A stretch of DNA of 40,427 nucleotides from Oscillatoriaceae cyanobacterium Prado104 (GCA_025454405.1 JALOON010000107.1:1-40427); one strand, 5' to 3'; counted from the stretch's first letter, positions 7,798-17,065 are shown. The notes: generated by a model from the sequence alone, not told the origin. Numbers and translations are program-made.

Positions 7798-8961
7798 ATG
7801 GTCAGCTTGAGTACAATTAGCTTAAAATATGAAGTTATGACGCCAGACGAAGCCAGCAATTTTTTAGATAATTTGGTATACCAACAAACAGCAGAACACC
7901 TAACTCGGTTGGAGCAGTCGATAATTCGAGGTGTTTTACAGTGTTGGACTTACAAAGAAATTAAGGAAAACGATCCGATCGCGCGCGGATATGAAATCGG
8001 ATACCTAGGTCGCTATGTCGCTTACCATTTGTGGAAAAAATTGACAAAGGTATTGAGACAAGCAGGCATTATTAACCAAGAAGAAAGAGTAGTCGCAGCA
8101 AATCTGTGGGACTGTATAATGAGAGCTTTACAACAAGGTATGCAACCGCCTAAATCAACAGATCCGATGTTGGACAAACTCATGCGGATGCGTTACCGCA
8201 TCACCGAACATTTGGTGAGTACCGATTACAGCGATACCTATCTTGCTGAAGATGAAAACTTGCCCGATCGACCTTTCTGCCTCGTCAAGCGCCTGAAAAG
8301 CCAGTCGGCAAGAACCAGCCAAATGTTCGATCGAGAATCGCGGGTATTATATCGTTTGGGCAAGCACGATCGGATACCGGAATTGTTAGCTCGCTTTGAA
8401 GAAGACGGCTACTTTTATTTAGTCTATGAATTCGTCGAAGGGCAACCCATAGCTCAAGAATTAATCGAAGGTAAGCCTTGGGAAGAACAGCGAGTCATTG
8501 CTTTATTGCAGGACATCTTAGAAATTCTGGTTTTCGTTCACAAACAAGATATCATTCACCGCGACCTTCACCCTCAAAACTTAATCGAACGCACGTCCGA
8601 TCGCAAAATTGTCTTAATTGATTTTGGTGCAGTCAAGGAGATAAATACTTCACAAAACAGCGGTCAAACAAAATCCCACGGCGGCACCCAGCAAGATTAT
8701 ATTCCCCCCGAACAAGCGATCGGTTCCCCCCGACTGTGCAGCGATATTTATGCTGTCGGCATCCTTGGCATTCAAGCTTTAACGGGGATGCGTCCGAAAC
8801 AACTCAGAGTTGATAATAAGGGCAATCTCATGTGGCGCGATCGAACAAAAGTTAGCCCGCAATTAGCTGATATTTTAGATAAAATGGTGCTTTACGCTTT
8901 TGGGGAACGCTATCCCTCAGCAGTGGAGGCTTTGCAAGCAATTCAAAAATTAGTTAGTTGA
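7798..8961 (+). CDS. Ser/Thr protein kinase with N-terminal vMAP-N-like HTH domain
   Basis: 387 residues, cytoplasmic. Residues 14 to about 105 (MTPDEASNFLDNLVY ... YEIGYLGRYVAYHLWKKL) look like the vWA-MoxR-associated N-terminal helix-turn-helix domain. A Pkn-type kinase domain follows from about 130: VKRLK lysine, HRDLHPQN catalytic loop (near 254), DFG (near 275), PPEQA in place of APE. Two oddities: the glycine-rich loop is replaced by VSTDYSDTY, and the catalytic-loop Lys of HRDxKPxN is His, so activity could be reduced or altered. The ATG at 7798 has AGGAG 7 nt upstream; a TTG at 7738 in the same frame has no such site. Its target is unknown. It is divergent from the RTX gene and followed by a second kinase gene. 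Confidence 0.85.
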   Translation: MVSLSTISLKYEVMTPDEASNFLDNLVYQQTAEHLTRLEQSIIRGVLQCWTYKEIKENDPIARGYEIGYLGRYVAYHLWKKLTKVLRQAGIINQEERVVAANLWDCIMRALQQGMQPPKSTDPMLDKLMRMRYRITEHLVSTDYSDTYLAEDENLPDRPFCLVKRLKSQSARTSQMFDRESRVLYRLGKHDRIPELLARFEEDGYFYLVYEFVEGQPIAQELIEGKPWEEQRVIALLQDILEILVFVHKQDIIHRDLHPQNLIERTSDRKIVLIDFGAVKEINTSQNSGQTKSHGGTQQDYIPPEQAIGSPRLCSDIYAVGILGIQALTGMRPKQLRVDNKGNLMWRDRTKVSPQLADILDKMVLYAFGERYPSAVEALQAIQKLVS

Positions 8962-8962
8962 G

Positions 8963-8997
8963 AGTTGACAGTTGACAGTTGACAGTTGACAGTTGAC
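8963..8997. repeat. Tandem heptamer (AGTTGAC)x5
   Basis: Five perfect copies of AGTTGAC begin 2 nt after the kinase stop codon, followed by AGTTTACTGTTGACTGT, which can pair back on the array. This is a short tandem heptamer repeat of the sort common in cyanobacterial spacers. Confidence 0.9.
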
Positions 8998-9122
8998 AGT
9001 TTACTGTTGACTGTTTTCAATAATATTGCTATCGATCGCACACAATCTGAGTTCGCGAACTCCGACACCCGCTCTGCTGACGTATGAAAACTTAACTGAG
9101 ATAATTCTCAAAATGCGGTAAA

Positions 9123-11546
9123 ATGTTGCTCGAATCTCCCAGCCTGTTAAATAATAGCAAAAAATTTATGTGTCTCAAACCGGGTGATACTCTGCACGCG
9201 CGTTACCAAATTATCCAGGAATTAGGGCGGGGAGGATTTGCTACGACATATAAAGCTAAAGATCTCGATATACCAGAGGATTACTATCGAGTTGTCAAAG
9301 AAATTCAGCCCCCGGATTCCCAAAATCCGCAAGTTTTGCAGGATGCAATGGAACAATTTGAAAAAGAAGTTAGAACTCTAATTCGTTTGGGTCAACACGA
9401 TTGCATTCCCAAATTTTTTGCCTGCTTTCAAGAACGTACTTGCTCTCAAGAACGCGAGAATTTTTACTTAATTTTAGAATATATAGAAGGCCATCCGCTC
9501 AGCAAAGAACTGACTGCAAATAACCTCTGGGATGCAGAACAAGTAATTAAATTTTTGCAAGATATCTTGCCAGTTATCGAATTCGTTCACCAAAACAATG
9601 TAATTCACCGCGACATCAAACCTTCCAATTTAATCCGGCGCGCCTCCGACAACCAAATCGTTCTGATTGACTTTGGGGCAGTTAAAGAAATCAGCAATTT
9701 ACCCTGCGATCCTTTGGAAAGAACGAGAAATATTGGCACTTGCGGATATATCGCTGCCGAACAAGCCCAAGGCTTGCCGCGATTTTGCAGCGATATTTAT
9801 TCTGTCGGCATCATTTGCCTCCAAGCGCTGACGGGATTGCCCGCCAAAGAAGTGTTAGAAGACACTCAGAACGATCGCATTTGGCACTCAAATCCCGAAC
9901 TAGCAAGAATCGCAAGAACTAGATATCGACTAATCGCTATCTTGAAGAAGATGGTGCGCTACCATTTTGCAAATCGCTACCGATCTGCTGCTCAAATTTT
10001 GGAGGATTTAAAAGGGATAAAAAATGAATTTCCGCCACCGCTCAAGTGGCTGTTGTTAGGAATTGCGGGAACGATCGCCGGATGCGCGATCGCCCTTGTT
10101 GGTCGCACAATTCTCACTCCAGAAAGTTGCTCTTTAGTACGGGGAGATAGTTTGAGCTGCGGCGAAGAATCTCTCTTAATAACCGCGAATCCTAGATTGA
10201 AACGAAACGGAGTTGATGAATTTTCTAAATCCAATTATCGCGTCGCATTTCAATACTTTAAAAGGTCGTGGAATGAAGAAGAACGCAAAGATCCCGAAAC
10301 TTTAATCTACATGAATAATGCTTTATTAAAAGCCCAAAAAGCCGATTATTATACGATCGCCGTTGCCATTCCCGTTCGCAAAAACGCCCAAGATGGAGAA
10401 GATATAGATTTGGCTAAAGAAATTTTGCGTGGCGTAGCTCAAGCGCAAACTGAATTTAATTTAAAATTATTCAATTCCGAGATAGAACGCAACCTAAACG
10501 GCTTAGAATTTCAGGAAAATCGAGCTATTAAACTTAAAGGTTTGCAAGTCATTATTGCTGACGATGCCAATGAGAAAGAACAGGCGATTGCCCGCGCTAA
10601 TTCCCTTGTCAAACTGGGCAGTGTTTTGGGTGCGATCGGTCATTATACTAACGAAATGACAGTCCCCACAGTTGATATTTACGATCGAAATAAGCTAGTA
10701 TTAATTTCCCCCGGAACTACGACGGAAGAAATTACCGAACGCCCCCGAAAATTTTTCTTTAGGACTGTGCCTAGCACGAAAGTTTCTGTTGAAGTATTCA
10801 CGAAGTATTTGATGGAAAAACAAGGTCAGAAAGCAGTAGCTGGTTTCTACAACACCAACACTGAAAGTGCTTCTTCTTTATGGGAAGAATTCAGAAAACA
10901 GTTCAAACAACGGGGCGGCAAGATTGCAAAAATTACCGAATTCGACCTGTCAAAAAGCGACTTTAACGCGAACAAAGCCCTGCAAGAGATCGGGCAAACG
11001 GAGAAAACCACGATTGTTTTAAGTCCGGGACACCATCTAAATGCTTTGAACAATGCGATGAAGCTTTTAAAAGCCAATTTAGGCAAAAACTGGTTTGTCG
11101 GAACAGGGGGAATATACGGTCAAAAAACTTTAGAAACGGCGGCTCAGTTACCGTCTTTTGAAAAAATTTTGGTGGCAGTTTCCTGGAATCATTTAAACTC
11201 TCCCAACCGCAAATTTGTTGAGGATAATCTCCAGCTTTGGGAAGGAAATGTCAGCCACCGGACGGCTTTAACTTACGATGCCGCTCGAACGCTGATTCAA
11301 GCTATAGAAATGCAGCAAAAAATGCAGCAGCAACCCAGTCGCGAAGGGATGCAAAAAACAATTGTCAGTTCCAATTTTAGCGCCGATGGAGCCACTGGAA
11401 AAATTGAGTTTGAAACAACGGGCGATCGCAAAAATTTTCAACCTAAATTAGTGCATATTGTCAAGTGCAATAAAGAGCGATTTGGGGTGACATTTGTGCC
11501 GATCGAATTTCCCACCGCCGCCGCCGCAGGTTTAAAGTGCGAATAA
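9123..11546 (+). CDS. Receptor-like Ser/Thr kinase with C-terminal periplasmic ligand-binding domain
   Basis: 807 residues. Kinase domain from about 28 to 298 with an intact glycine loop GRGGFA (35-40), VVKE lysine (59), HRDIKPSN (162-169) and DFG (183-185). A single membrane span lies near 308-328 (KWLLLGIAGTIAGCAIALVG). From about 415 to 790 it resembles the Leu/Ile/Val-type substrate-binding fold (IAVAIPVRKNAQ, GVAQAQTEF, VLISPGTTTEEITERPRKFF, LTYDAARTLIQAIE). This predicts a cytoplasmic kinase that senses an external amino acid or small molecule through a binding-protein domain; the ligand is unknown. The start could also be the ATG at 9168 (MCLKPGDTLHARY), closer to where the kinase homology begins. 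It follows the preceding kinase by 161 bp with no clear shared promoter. Confidence 0.88.
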   Translation: MLLESPSLLNNSKKFMCLKPGDTLHARYQIIQELGRGGFATTYKAKDLDIPEDYYRVVKEIQPPDSQNPQVLQDAMEQFEKEVRTLIRLGQHDCIPKFFACFQERTCSQERENFYLILEYIEGHPLSKELTANNLWDAEQVIKFLQDILPVIEFVHQNNVIHRDIKPSNLIRRASDNQIVLIDFGAVKEISNLPCDPLERTRNIGTCGYIAAEQAQGLPRFCSDIYSVGIICLQALTGLPAKEVLEDTQNDRIWHSNPELARIARTRYRLIAILKKMVRYHFANRYRSAAQILEDLKGIKNEFPPPLKWLLLGIAGTIAGCAIALVGRTILTPESCSLVRGDSLSCGEESLLITANPRLKRNGVDEFSKSNYRVAFQYFKRSWNEEERKDPETLIYMNNALLKAQKADYYTIAVAIPVRKNAQDGEDIDLAKEILRGVAQAQTEFNLKLFNSEIERNLNGLEFQENRAIKLKGLQVIIADDANEKEQAIARANSLVKLGSVLGAIGHYTNEMTVPTVDIYDRNKLVLISPGTTTEEITERPRKFFFRTVPSTKVSVEVFTKYLMEKQGQKAVAGFYNTNTESASSLWEEFRKQFKQRGGKIAKITEFDLSKSDFNANKALQEIGQTEKTTIVLSPGHHLNALNNAMKLLKANLGKNWFVGTGGIYGQKTLETAAQLPSFEKILVAVSWNHLNSPNRKFVEDNLQLWEGNVSHRTALTYDAARTLIQAIEMQQKMQQQPSREGMQKTIVSSNFSADGATGKIEFETTGDRKNFQPKLVHIVKCNKERFGVTFVPIEFPTAAAAGLKCE

Positions 11547-11707
11547 CTGAGATATTGCACCATTCTCAGAAACCCGGTTTCTCACTTGTTTTTAGAATGC
11601 TGTAATACCAGTTCTCCAAAATAATGCAACAGTAGTTTGTACCGCTCGACTATAACTATATAAGGTACTCGATTGGCAGCCATCAGCAACCTTTTAGAGA
11701 AATGGTA

Positions 11708-11789
11708 TAAGAACCCCTAAATCCCCTTTACAAAGGGGGACTTGGAACTTCTTTCTCCCCCCTTTTTTAGCGGGGGCTGGGGGGGATCA
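11708..11789. terminator. GC-rich palindromic spacer, likely bidirectional terminator
   Basis: Between the convergent kinase and acyltransferase genes lie TCCCCTTT/AAAGGGGA (11722-11740) and a second palindrome, CTCCCCCC then TTTTTT then GCGGGGGCTGGGGGGG (11755-11786). C-rich and G-rich arms around a T run fit a terminator in both directions. Similar CCCCTAAATCCCC elements are common in cyanobacterial spacers. The rest of 11547-11707 shows no gene. Confidence 0.5.
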
Positions 11790-12689
11790 ATTGCCAATCA
11801 AACAATCTAATTCCTGCTGCATTTTAGTCGTGACTAAATTGAAACAAGCATCGACATAATCGCGATCGCCCGCAGCAGCATTGCCATACTTTTCAAATAC
11901 AATAGGTTCGCACACGCGCGTCCGAATTTGTACAGGTAAAGGCAAGTTCGGCAAAGGCCCGATACCCAATCCCCAAGGCAATCCCAAATACACCGGAAAT
12001 ACCACCGGATCGATGCCAAACAACCAAGGCATTCCCCATTCGTGCAACTGTTTTAGTTGCTCGTAAACATCCGCCAAAACTATCAGAGTATCGTGCGCGC
12101 CGTGGGAAACAATCGGCACAATTGGCACTTCTTCCCGCAATGCTAATTTAATAAATCCTTTGCGCCCTGCAAAATAGATTCGATCGCGCAAATAATGAGG
12201 GCGAAAAACATCTTGCGCGCCGCCCGGATAAACTAAAACAGTAGCATTTCTGCGCAAAGCCGCGATCGCCATTTTCGGACTTGCTTTGAGAGCACCGCAC
12301 TGCACCGCCATACTAGCAATCTCTGGCGAAACTTGCCAAACTGTCGGGTGCATCAATCCGTAAGCTAATTTTTCCGTACCGTATCTGTGGAACCATTCGT
12401 ATAAGAACATAAACATATCAGGAGCGGCAAGTCCTCCGTTGTGAGAACCGACAACAAGCATTTTTCCGCTGTTGGGGAGGTGATGCCAGCCGTCGCTTTG
12501 TACGCGAAAATAGTAGCGGTACAGCCATTCCCACAACGGCAACAAAAGTTTGATAAATTCGGGATTGCGATCGTCTAAAGATAGGCCGTCAAAGCGTGAT
12601 GTTTTGCTGTTGGTTGTGGGGCTGGATGCGGAATATTTCATTGCGTGGTGTTTGAGTGCGATCGGTCGTAAAAAAGGTAATGTTAGCAT
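11787..12689 (-). CDS. Lysophospholipid acyltransferase (MGAT-like LPLAT) family protein
   Basis: 300 residues. An acyltransferase that would transfer an acyl chain to a lipid or other hydroxyl acceptor at the membrane. Motifs in order: VGSHNGGLAAPD (variant of the catalytic H-x-D block), FAGRKGFIKLAL, VYPGGAQDVFRP (acyl-acceptor EGGS-like block) and VPIVPIVSHGAHD. The order and spacing match the MGAT-like branch of the LPLAT family, not PlsC itself. The ATG at 12689 is used; a second ATG 16 codons in (MKYSASSPTTN) would skip a poorly structured tail. Its substrate cannot be read from the sequence. It is convergent with the receptor kinase. Confidence 0.82.
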   Translation of the reverse strand: MLTLPFLRPIALKHHAMKYSASSPTTNSKTSRFDGLSLDDRNPEFIKLLLPLWEWLYRYYFRVQSDGWHHLPNSGKMLVVGSHNGGLAAPDMFMFLYEWFHRYGTEKLAYGLMHPTVWQVSPEIASMAVQCGALKASPKMAIAALRRNATVLVYPGGAQDVFRPHYLRDRIYFAGRKGFIKLALREEVPIVPIVSHGAHDTLIVLADVYEQLKQLHEWGMPWLFGIDPVVFPVYLGLPWGLGIGPLPNLPLPVQIRTRVCEPIVFEKYGNAAAGDRDYVDACFNLVTTKMQQELDCLIGN

Positions 12690-12692
12690 TGT

Positions 12693-12821
12693 AAGTTATT
12701 TGAACGAAAACCAACTCGTAACCTCAGTAAGAAGCACCCAAACGCTAGACTCTTTGGGATTCGGATTGGATACAATGTTGCCGTCTCCTTTGGTGGTGTC
12801 ATGGAGCATGTTTATAAGTGA
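12693..12821 (+). pseudogene. Possible 5'-truncated small gene coupled to the aspartic protease
   Basis: A 42-codon frame without an early start codon (LFERKPTRNLSKKHPN ... GGVMEHVYK) whose TGA overlaps the GTG start of the protease gene as GTGA (12818-12821), the signature of translational coupling. The peptide is Lys/Arg-rich and looks gene-like, but the only ATG is seven codons before the stop. It may be the tail of a small upstream partner whose start was lost, or chance. Confidence 0.3.
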
Positions 12822-13183
12822 TTTCTGGGATTGTGACAAATAGACACGCAACGGTCGCTCTAATGTTCTTGTTACCAAACGGTTCAACTGTCCCTATCGA
12901 GTTTGTAATCGATACAGGATTCACAGGGGAATTGTGCCTTCCCTTGGAAGCAGTTTCACTTATGGGTCTAACCTTTAGACACGATACTTTTGCAAATTTG
13001 GCAGATAACAGCGAAGTATCACTACCACTTCACGAAGCGACTGTCCTTTGGGATGGGATAGAATGGGATGTTTTGGTTATTGCGACAGGAAGGCGACCTC
13101 TGCTTGGAACCGCTTTGCTGGATGAACAAGAGTTGGTGATTCAGTTTACCGAGGGTGGATTGGTGACGATTGACGAGTTGTAG
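12818..13183 (+). CDS. Clan AA (retropepsin-like) aspartic protease
   Basis: 121 residues starting with GTG (MISGIVTNRHATVALMF). The catalytic motif is VIDTGFTGELCLP (D-T-G-x-T-G) near residue 32, with a downstream hydrophobic-hydrophobic-Gly element LLGTALL. This is the single-domain, presumably dimeric retropepsin-like family found widely in cyanobacteria and often linked to small partner genes. No signal peptide is present, so it should act in the cytoplasm. GGAG lies about 11 nt upstream. Its target is unknown; the family sometimes travels in toxin-antitoxin-like pairs, but nothing here proves that. Confidence 0.8.
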   Translation: MISGIVTNRHATVALMFLLPNGSTVPIEFVIDTGFTGELCLPLEAVSLMGLTFRHDTFANLADNSEVSLPLHEATVLWDGIEWDVLVIATGRRPLLGTALLDEQELVIQFTEGGLVTIDEL

Positions 13184-13202
13184 ATGTTATCCATTTTGAC
13201 AC

Positions 13203-13225
13203 TCTCCGTCCTATAAGGACGGAGA
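13203..13225. repeat. Hairpin at the 3' end of the tnpB pseudogene
   Basis: TCTCCGTCC, loop TATAA, GGACGGAGA: a perfect 9-bp stem that overlaps the last codons of tnpB. A subterminal hairpin at this place is expected for the right end of IS200/IS605-type elements and for the 3' end of their guide (omega) RNA. Confidence 0.7.
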
Positions 13226-14288
13226 TTCTTTCGTCACGGGGAGCGCAACCGCTTTACCCTCAGAAAGCATCTTGACCGTATGCCCTACGGCTGCAAGTCC
13301 TCTAATTAGAACTACCTGCGCGGCTGCCACATCTCTATCCGTTGTATAGCCGCAATGTCCGCAGGAATGGACGCGCTCGGACAGTTCTTTTTTGCCCCTT
13401 TCTGTTAAACAATTCGGGCAAATCTGGCTGGTTTTCCTAGCATCAACCTTGAGGAAAAACACACCGCGCTTCAAGCAGCATTGTTCGAGGATCTGGAAGA
13501 ATTGACCCCAACCCGCATCCCAGCAATGTTTCCCGAGAATGCCGCGAGCCAGTCCTTGCAAGTTTAAGTTTTCAACAAATACCATCCCTGCTGAGTCGCA
13601 CAATTCGTGAGCCAATTTCCAGTAATAATCCTTGCGGATATTGGCAATCTTTTCATGCAGCTCGCTTACTTTTACTTGCGCTTTTTTGCGGTTGTTTGAC
13701 TTTTTCACCTTTCTTGATACTCGTTTTTGCAGCAATCTCAGCTTGCGTTGGAGTGTCTTAAAAGGTCGCAGATTTCGGTAGGTCTTACCGCTGGAAGTCG
13801 CTAGAAAGTTCAGGATGCCGACATCAATTCCAACGGCTTCACCGCGAGGCATTGCCTGCGGTATGTTAACATCTCATTGCAAGGTTATATGAAATATCTA
13901 AATGTTTGCTACAAACGATCGAGCCCGAATGCAGGCAGCATAAAACACGATCGATAGCATTCTTTTTTCTATTTCATATTAGCATTACAAACCAACCACT
14001 TGCTCTCCTTACGATTTGAGCTTGTTTGAGCGTTGCACCGTCTGGGATGGGGCGAGATTTACGGAATTTAACAGTGCCGATAACGGGCAATTTAACTGTT
14101 GAATTTCCTATGGCCCTTACGCCTAATTGCGGAAACACAAAAGAACGCATAGCCCCTACTTTTTTATAGCGGGGGAATCCGTGTCCTTGCTCCCACATAC
14201 TGACAAATGCTTTTTCCAAGCGACGCAAAGCTTGTTGCAATACCTGCGGCGGGCGGATATTGATTATAGTATAATCGACAAAATAGGT
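13211..14288 (-). pseudogene. tnpB: tnpB pseudogene (IS200/IS605-like), interrupted by a MITE
   Basis: Two pieces of one TnpB. The 5' piece (14288-13980) starts inside the protein (QQALRRLEKAFVSMWEQG) and lacks roughly the first 70-90 residues. The 3' piece (from 13887 to 13211) has the RuvC-like GIDVG motif, FVENLNLQGL, a complete zinc finger (CPNC ... CGHCG), TDRDVAAAQ and the ending TKESPSL. Removing the 92-bp insertion at 13888-13979 plus one TA restores the reading frame across the junction (WFVML then TLQ, DVNIPQAMPRGEA), except for one TGA stop at 13874-13876. The known role of TnpB is RNA-guided DNA cleavage; this copy is dead. No tnpA is nearby. Confidence 0.85.
13888..13979. mobile_element. 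92-bp MITE with TA target duplication inside tnpB
   Basis: Terminal inverted repeats TATGAAATA at the left and TATTTCATAT at the right, flanked on both sides by TA (13886-13887 and 13980-13981). The empty site reads GGTTAGCAT, which restores the TnpB frame. TA duplication is typical of IS630/Tc1-mariner-type transposition. It encodes nothing. Confidence 0.8.
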
Positions 14289-14365
14289 TTAATAAAGCAT
14301 TTTAGTATTGGCATAGTGCAGAGTTCCCAAACATCAGTTTTTAACATTCCGATCTTTTACCAAAC

Positions 14366-17065
14366 TCAATCGCATTTCAACACAAAAGTCAGCACCGTCT
14401 CATCAATTCCCTTCAATTGCAGCGGCTTGTATTTAACAATTTTGCCCTCCTCAACATAATCCGCAACCGCAGCCGAAATTAACACAGTATTTGGTTCCGC
14501 AACCTCTTGCAATCGAGCAGCAATATTCACGCTCGGTCCGATCGCGGTATAATCCGATCGCTCCGGGCCGCCAAACATCCCCACCACCGCAGTACCCTGA
14601 TGAATTCCGCACCGGAAGCGCACCAGCGGCACCCCATTTATCCCAACAATTTCCTGTTCTTGCCAGCGCTGGTTCAGTTCGGCTAAAGACGCCAGCATCT
14701 GTCCGGCACAAGCCACAGCGCGGCGCACCTGTTCGTTTGGCGTCACTTCCTCCGGTGCCCCAAACAGCGCCATCACGGCATCTCCCACAAACTTGTCAAC
14801 CGTACCGCCGCTTTCAAAAACCGCCCGCGTCATTGCCGCCAAATACTCATTTAACAACTCAGCAACCCGGCGCGATCGCAGCGTATTTGCCAACCCAGTA
14901 AAACCGACTATATCGCTAAACAAAATAGTAATCAACCGCGGTTCCGGCCGCAAATCCAACGCCAAATCGCCAGCAGCCGCTTTCTTCACCATTGCCGGCG
15001 GTAAAAAGCGACGCAGTACCGACTCAGTTAAATAAGTATTCAACTGCTGCACTCGACGTTCGTTCTGTTTGAGAGCCAGCAAATTCCGCACTTCTGCTAG
15101 CAATTCGCGATCGTTAAAAGGCTTGGATAAATAAGCATCTGCTCCCCGTTCCACCCCTTCAATTCGAGTATCTTCATCAGCTTTTGCCGTCAGCAAAATT
15201 ACGGGAGTTCCCCGCACATCTTCATCCGCGCGGATCATCCGAATTAAATCCAATCCCGAAATTACAGGCATCATCAAATCTGTCACAATTAAATCCGGGA
15301 GGCGGTTTTTTGCCACTTCAAAACCCTCGGAACCATTGCGGGCGAGAAAAACAGCAAACCCGGAATCTCGGAGAATTCGAGACACGTAAAAGCGCAAATC
15401 TGGATTGTCATCAACTACCAAAACAGAACCGATCGCGGTTTCGGAATTGACAGGTTCGATCGGCTCAAAAATCTCACTTGCCAATTCATCTTCCGACAAA
15501 TCCGCCTCCACATCCGCCAGTTCCACTGCAGCTTTCGACGACGGCTGAAAATCTGCCGGTACTTGCAGCACTTGTTCCGGTGGCAAGTGAGTCGAACCGA
15601 AGTGCAGCCAAACGCTGAAAGTAGAACCTTCGCCATAAACCGACTCTATGGAAATTTGACCTTTGTGGAGTTCCACCAATTCTTTGACTAAAGCCAAACC
15701 CAAACCGCTGCCTTCGTAAGAGCGACTTGCAGAGCCTTCTGCTTGGCGGAAACGCTCGAATAGGTAGGGAATTTGTTCGGTACGAATGCCGATACCGGTA
15801 TCTTTTACTTGCAGCAAACAGTGAGCGCCCGCCTGTTCGACACTCAGCGTAATTGTGCCGCCTTCCGGGGTAAATTTAACGGCATTTGATAGCAGGTTGT
15901 ACAGAACTTTATCAAATCTTTCAATATCTAAATAAAGTAAAGGACATTCTTGCAGTTGAGTAACTAAATTGATGCCTTTTTTCTCGCAGTAGGGGAGGAA
16001 AGATTCAGCGGTAGAGTAACAGAAACCGACTAAATCGCAGGGTCGAAAACTCGGCTGCATCCGTCCCGCATCGAGGCGCTGCAAATCGAGGAGTTGATTT
16101 ACCAAACGCAGCAAGCGCCGGGAATTGCGCAGGGCAATTGCAGCTTGTTCGTAGGGCAAATCTTCTTTGCGACTGCAAGCCGATTCCAAAGGTCCGATCG
16201 TCAGAGTTAAAGGCGTGCGAAACTCGTGAGAGATATTCTGGAAAAACTCAGTTTTGAGTCGATCGGCTTCCAACAAACGTTCTGCCTGCTGTCTGGTAGT
16301 TTGGTACAAGCGCGACTGCTGCACCGCCAAAGCGGCTTGAGTTGCCACTATTTGAGCCAAATCGATATCTGAAGGCAACCAGCGACGCGGGGCGCTATTT
16401 TGGCGCAGGGAAATGCTGCCGGTAATTTTGCCATCGGAAACCAAAGGAACAACCAACAGGGCGCGGGCGGGTGTGCGCAGTTGCAGTTCGGTAACGTTTA
16501 AGTCGGGACGTTCGTCGAGGTCGGCGATGGCGACCGGTGCCTTAGTCTCCATCATTTGCAGCAACACTGGATTACCTCGGATCGGCACCAGAGACTGGGG
16601 TAGCGAAGAAATTCCCTTAGCAGTCGCGCTATTTTGGGCTGCTGCAGCGGAATTTTCCGAAATGCGGGGGTTCGCGGGACTGTTAAAGCCCTCTTCCACA
16701 GCTACAGCATCCCTAGTGGCGTCGTAGAGTCCCACGCACTGCACGAACTCATCATCCTCAGTCCACAGCGACAGCGCGCAACCTTCAACCTGCAGCGCCT
16801 GCCCCAATTGTTGGGTAATCGCCGCAAAAATATTTTGGGGATCGAGGCTCGATCGAATTGCTGTAGTGATGGTATTGACCAGGGCCTCCCGCTTTGCCAG
16901 AGCTCGCACCTGTTCGTAGGCGCGGGCTTGAGACAGCGCCAAAGCAGCTTGGTCGGCCACCGTAATTACCAACTGTACCTCCTGGTCTTGCCACTGGCGC
17001 GGTCGATCGAACTGGTGCAGCGCCAAGACAGCCATCAGTTCCATTTGGTAGAACAGAGGCACCAC
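14366..17065 (-). CDS. Hybrid histidine kinase-REC-class III cyclase (C-terminal part of a frameshifted gene)
   Basis: 899 residues from a GTG that is probably not a natural start. It continues the GAF domain broken at about 17066 (VPLFYQMELMAVLALHQF), then a second GAF, HisKA with phospho-acceptor HEFRTPL, HATPase_c (N box LYNLLSNAVKFTPEGG; G boxes DTGIGI and GSGLGLALVK), a receiver domain (VLVVDDNPDL, phospho-Asp in IVTDLMMP, Lys in SKPF), and a C-terminal class III nucleotide cyclase (FSDIVGFTGLAN and VGDAVMALFG metal Asp residues; DYTAIGPSVNIAARL). The whole would be a soluble phosphorelay sensor with cAMP or cGMP output. The domain order continues the REC-GAF protein encoded at 17066-17861, so both belong to one gene. 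Confidence 0.85.
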   Translation of the reverse strand: MVPLFYQMELMAVLALHQFDRPRQWQDQEVQLVITVADQAALALSQARAYEQVRALAKREALVNTITTAIRSSLDPQNIFAAITQQLGQALQVEGCALSLWTEDDEFVQCVGLYDATRDAVAVEEGFNSPANPRISENSAAAAQNSATAKGISSLPQSLVPIRGNPVLLQMMETKAPVAIADLDERPDLNVTELQLRTPARALLVVPLVSDGKITGSISLRQNSAPRRWLPSDIDLAQIVATQAALAVQQSRLYQTTRQQAERLLEADRLKTEFFQNISHEFRTPLTLTIGPLESACSRKEDLPYEQAAIALRNSRRLLRLVNQLLDLQRLDAGRMQPSFRPCDLVGFCYSTAESFLPYCEKKGINLVTQLQECPLLYLDIERFDKVLYNLLSNAVKFTPEGGTITLSVEQAGAHCLLQVKDTGIGIRTEQIPYLFERFRQAEGSASRSYEGSGLGLALVKELVELHKGQISIESVYGEGSTFSVWLHFGSTHLPPEQVLQVPADFQPSSKAAVELADVEADLSEDELASEIFEPIEPVNSETAIGSVLVVDDNPDLRFYVSRILRDSGFAVFLARNGSEGFEVAKNRLPDLIVTDLMMPVISGLDLIRMIRADEDVRGTPVILLTAKADEDTRIEGVERGADAYLSKPFNDRELLAEVRNLLALKQNERRVQQLNTYLTESVLRRFLPPAMVKKAAAGDLALDLRPEPRLITILFSDIVGFTGLANTLRSRRVAELLNEYLAAMTRAVFESGGTVDKFVGDAVMALFGAPEEVTPNEQVRRAVACAGQMLASLAELNQRWQEQEIVGINGVPLVRFRCGIHQGTAVVGMFGGPERSDYTAIGPSVNIAARLQEVAEPNTVLISAAVADYVEEGKIVKYKPLQLKGIDETVLTFVLKCD

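Noticed and set aside
12550..12843. Plus-strand frame of 97 residues over the acyltransferase start
   Set aside because: Most of it is antisense to the acyltransferase gene, and the remainder competes with a better frame that overlaps the protease start.
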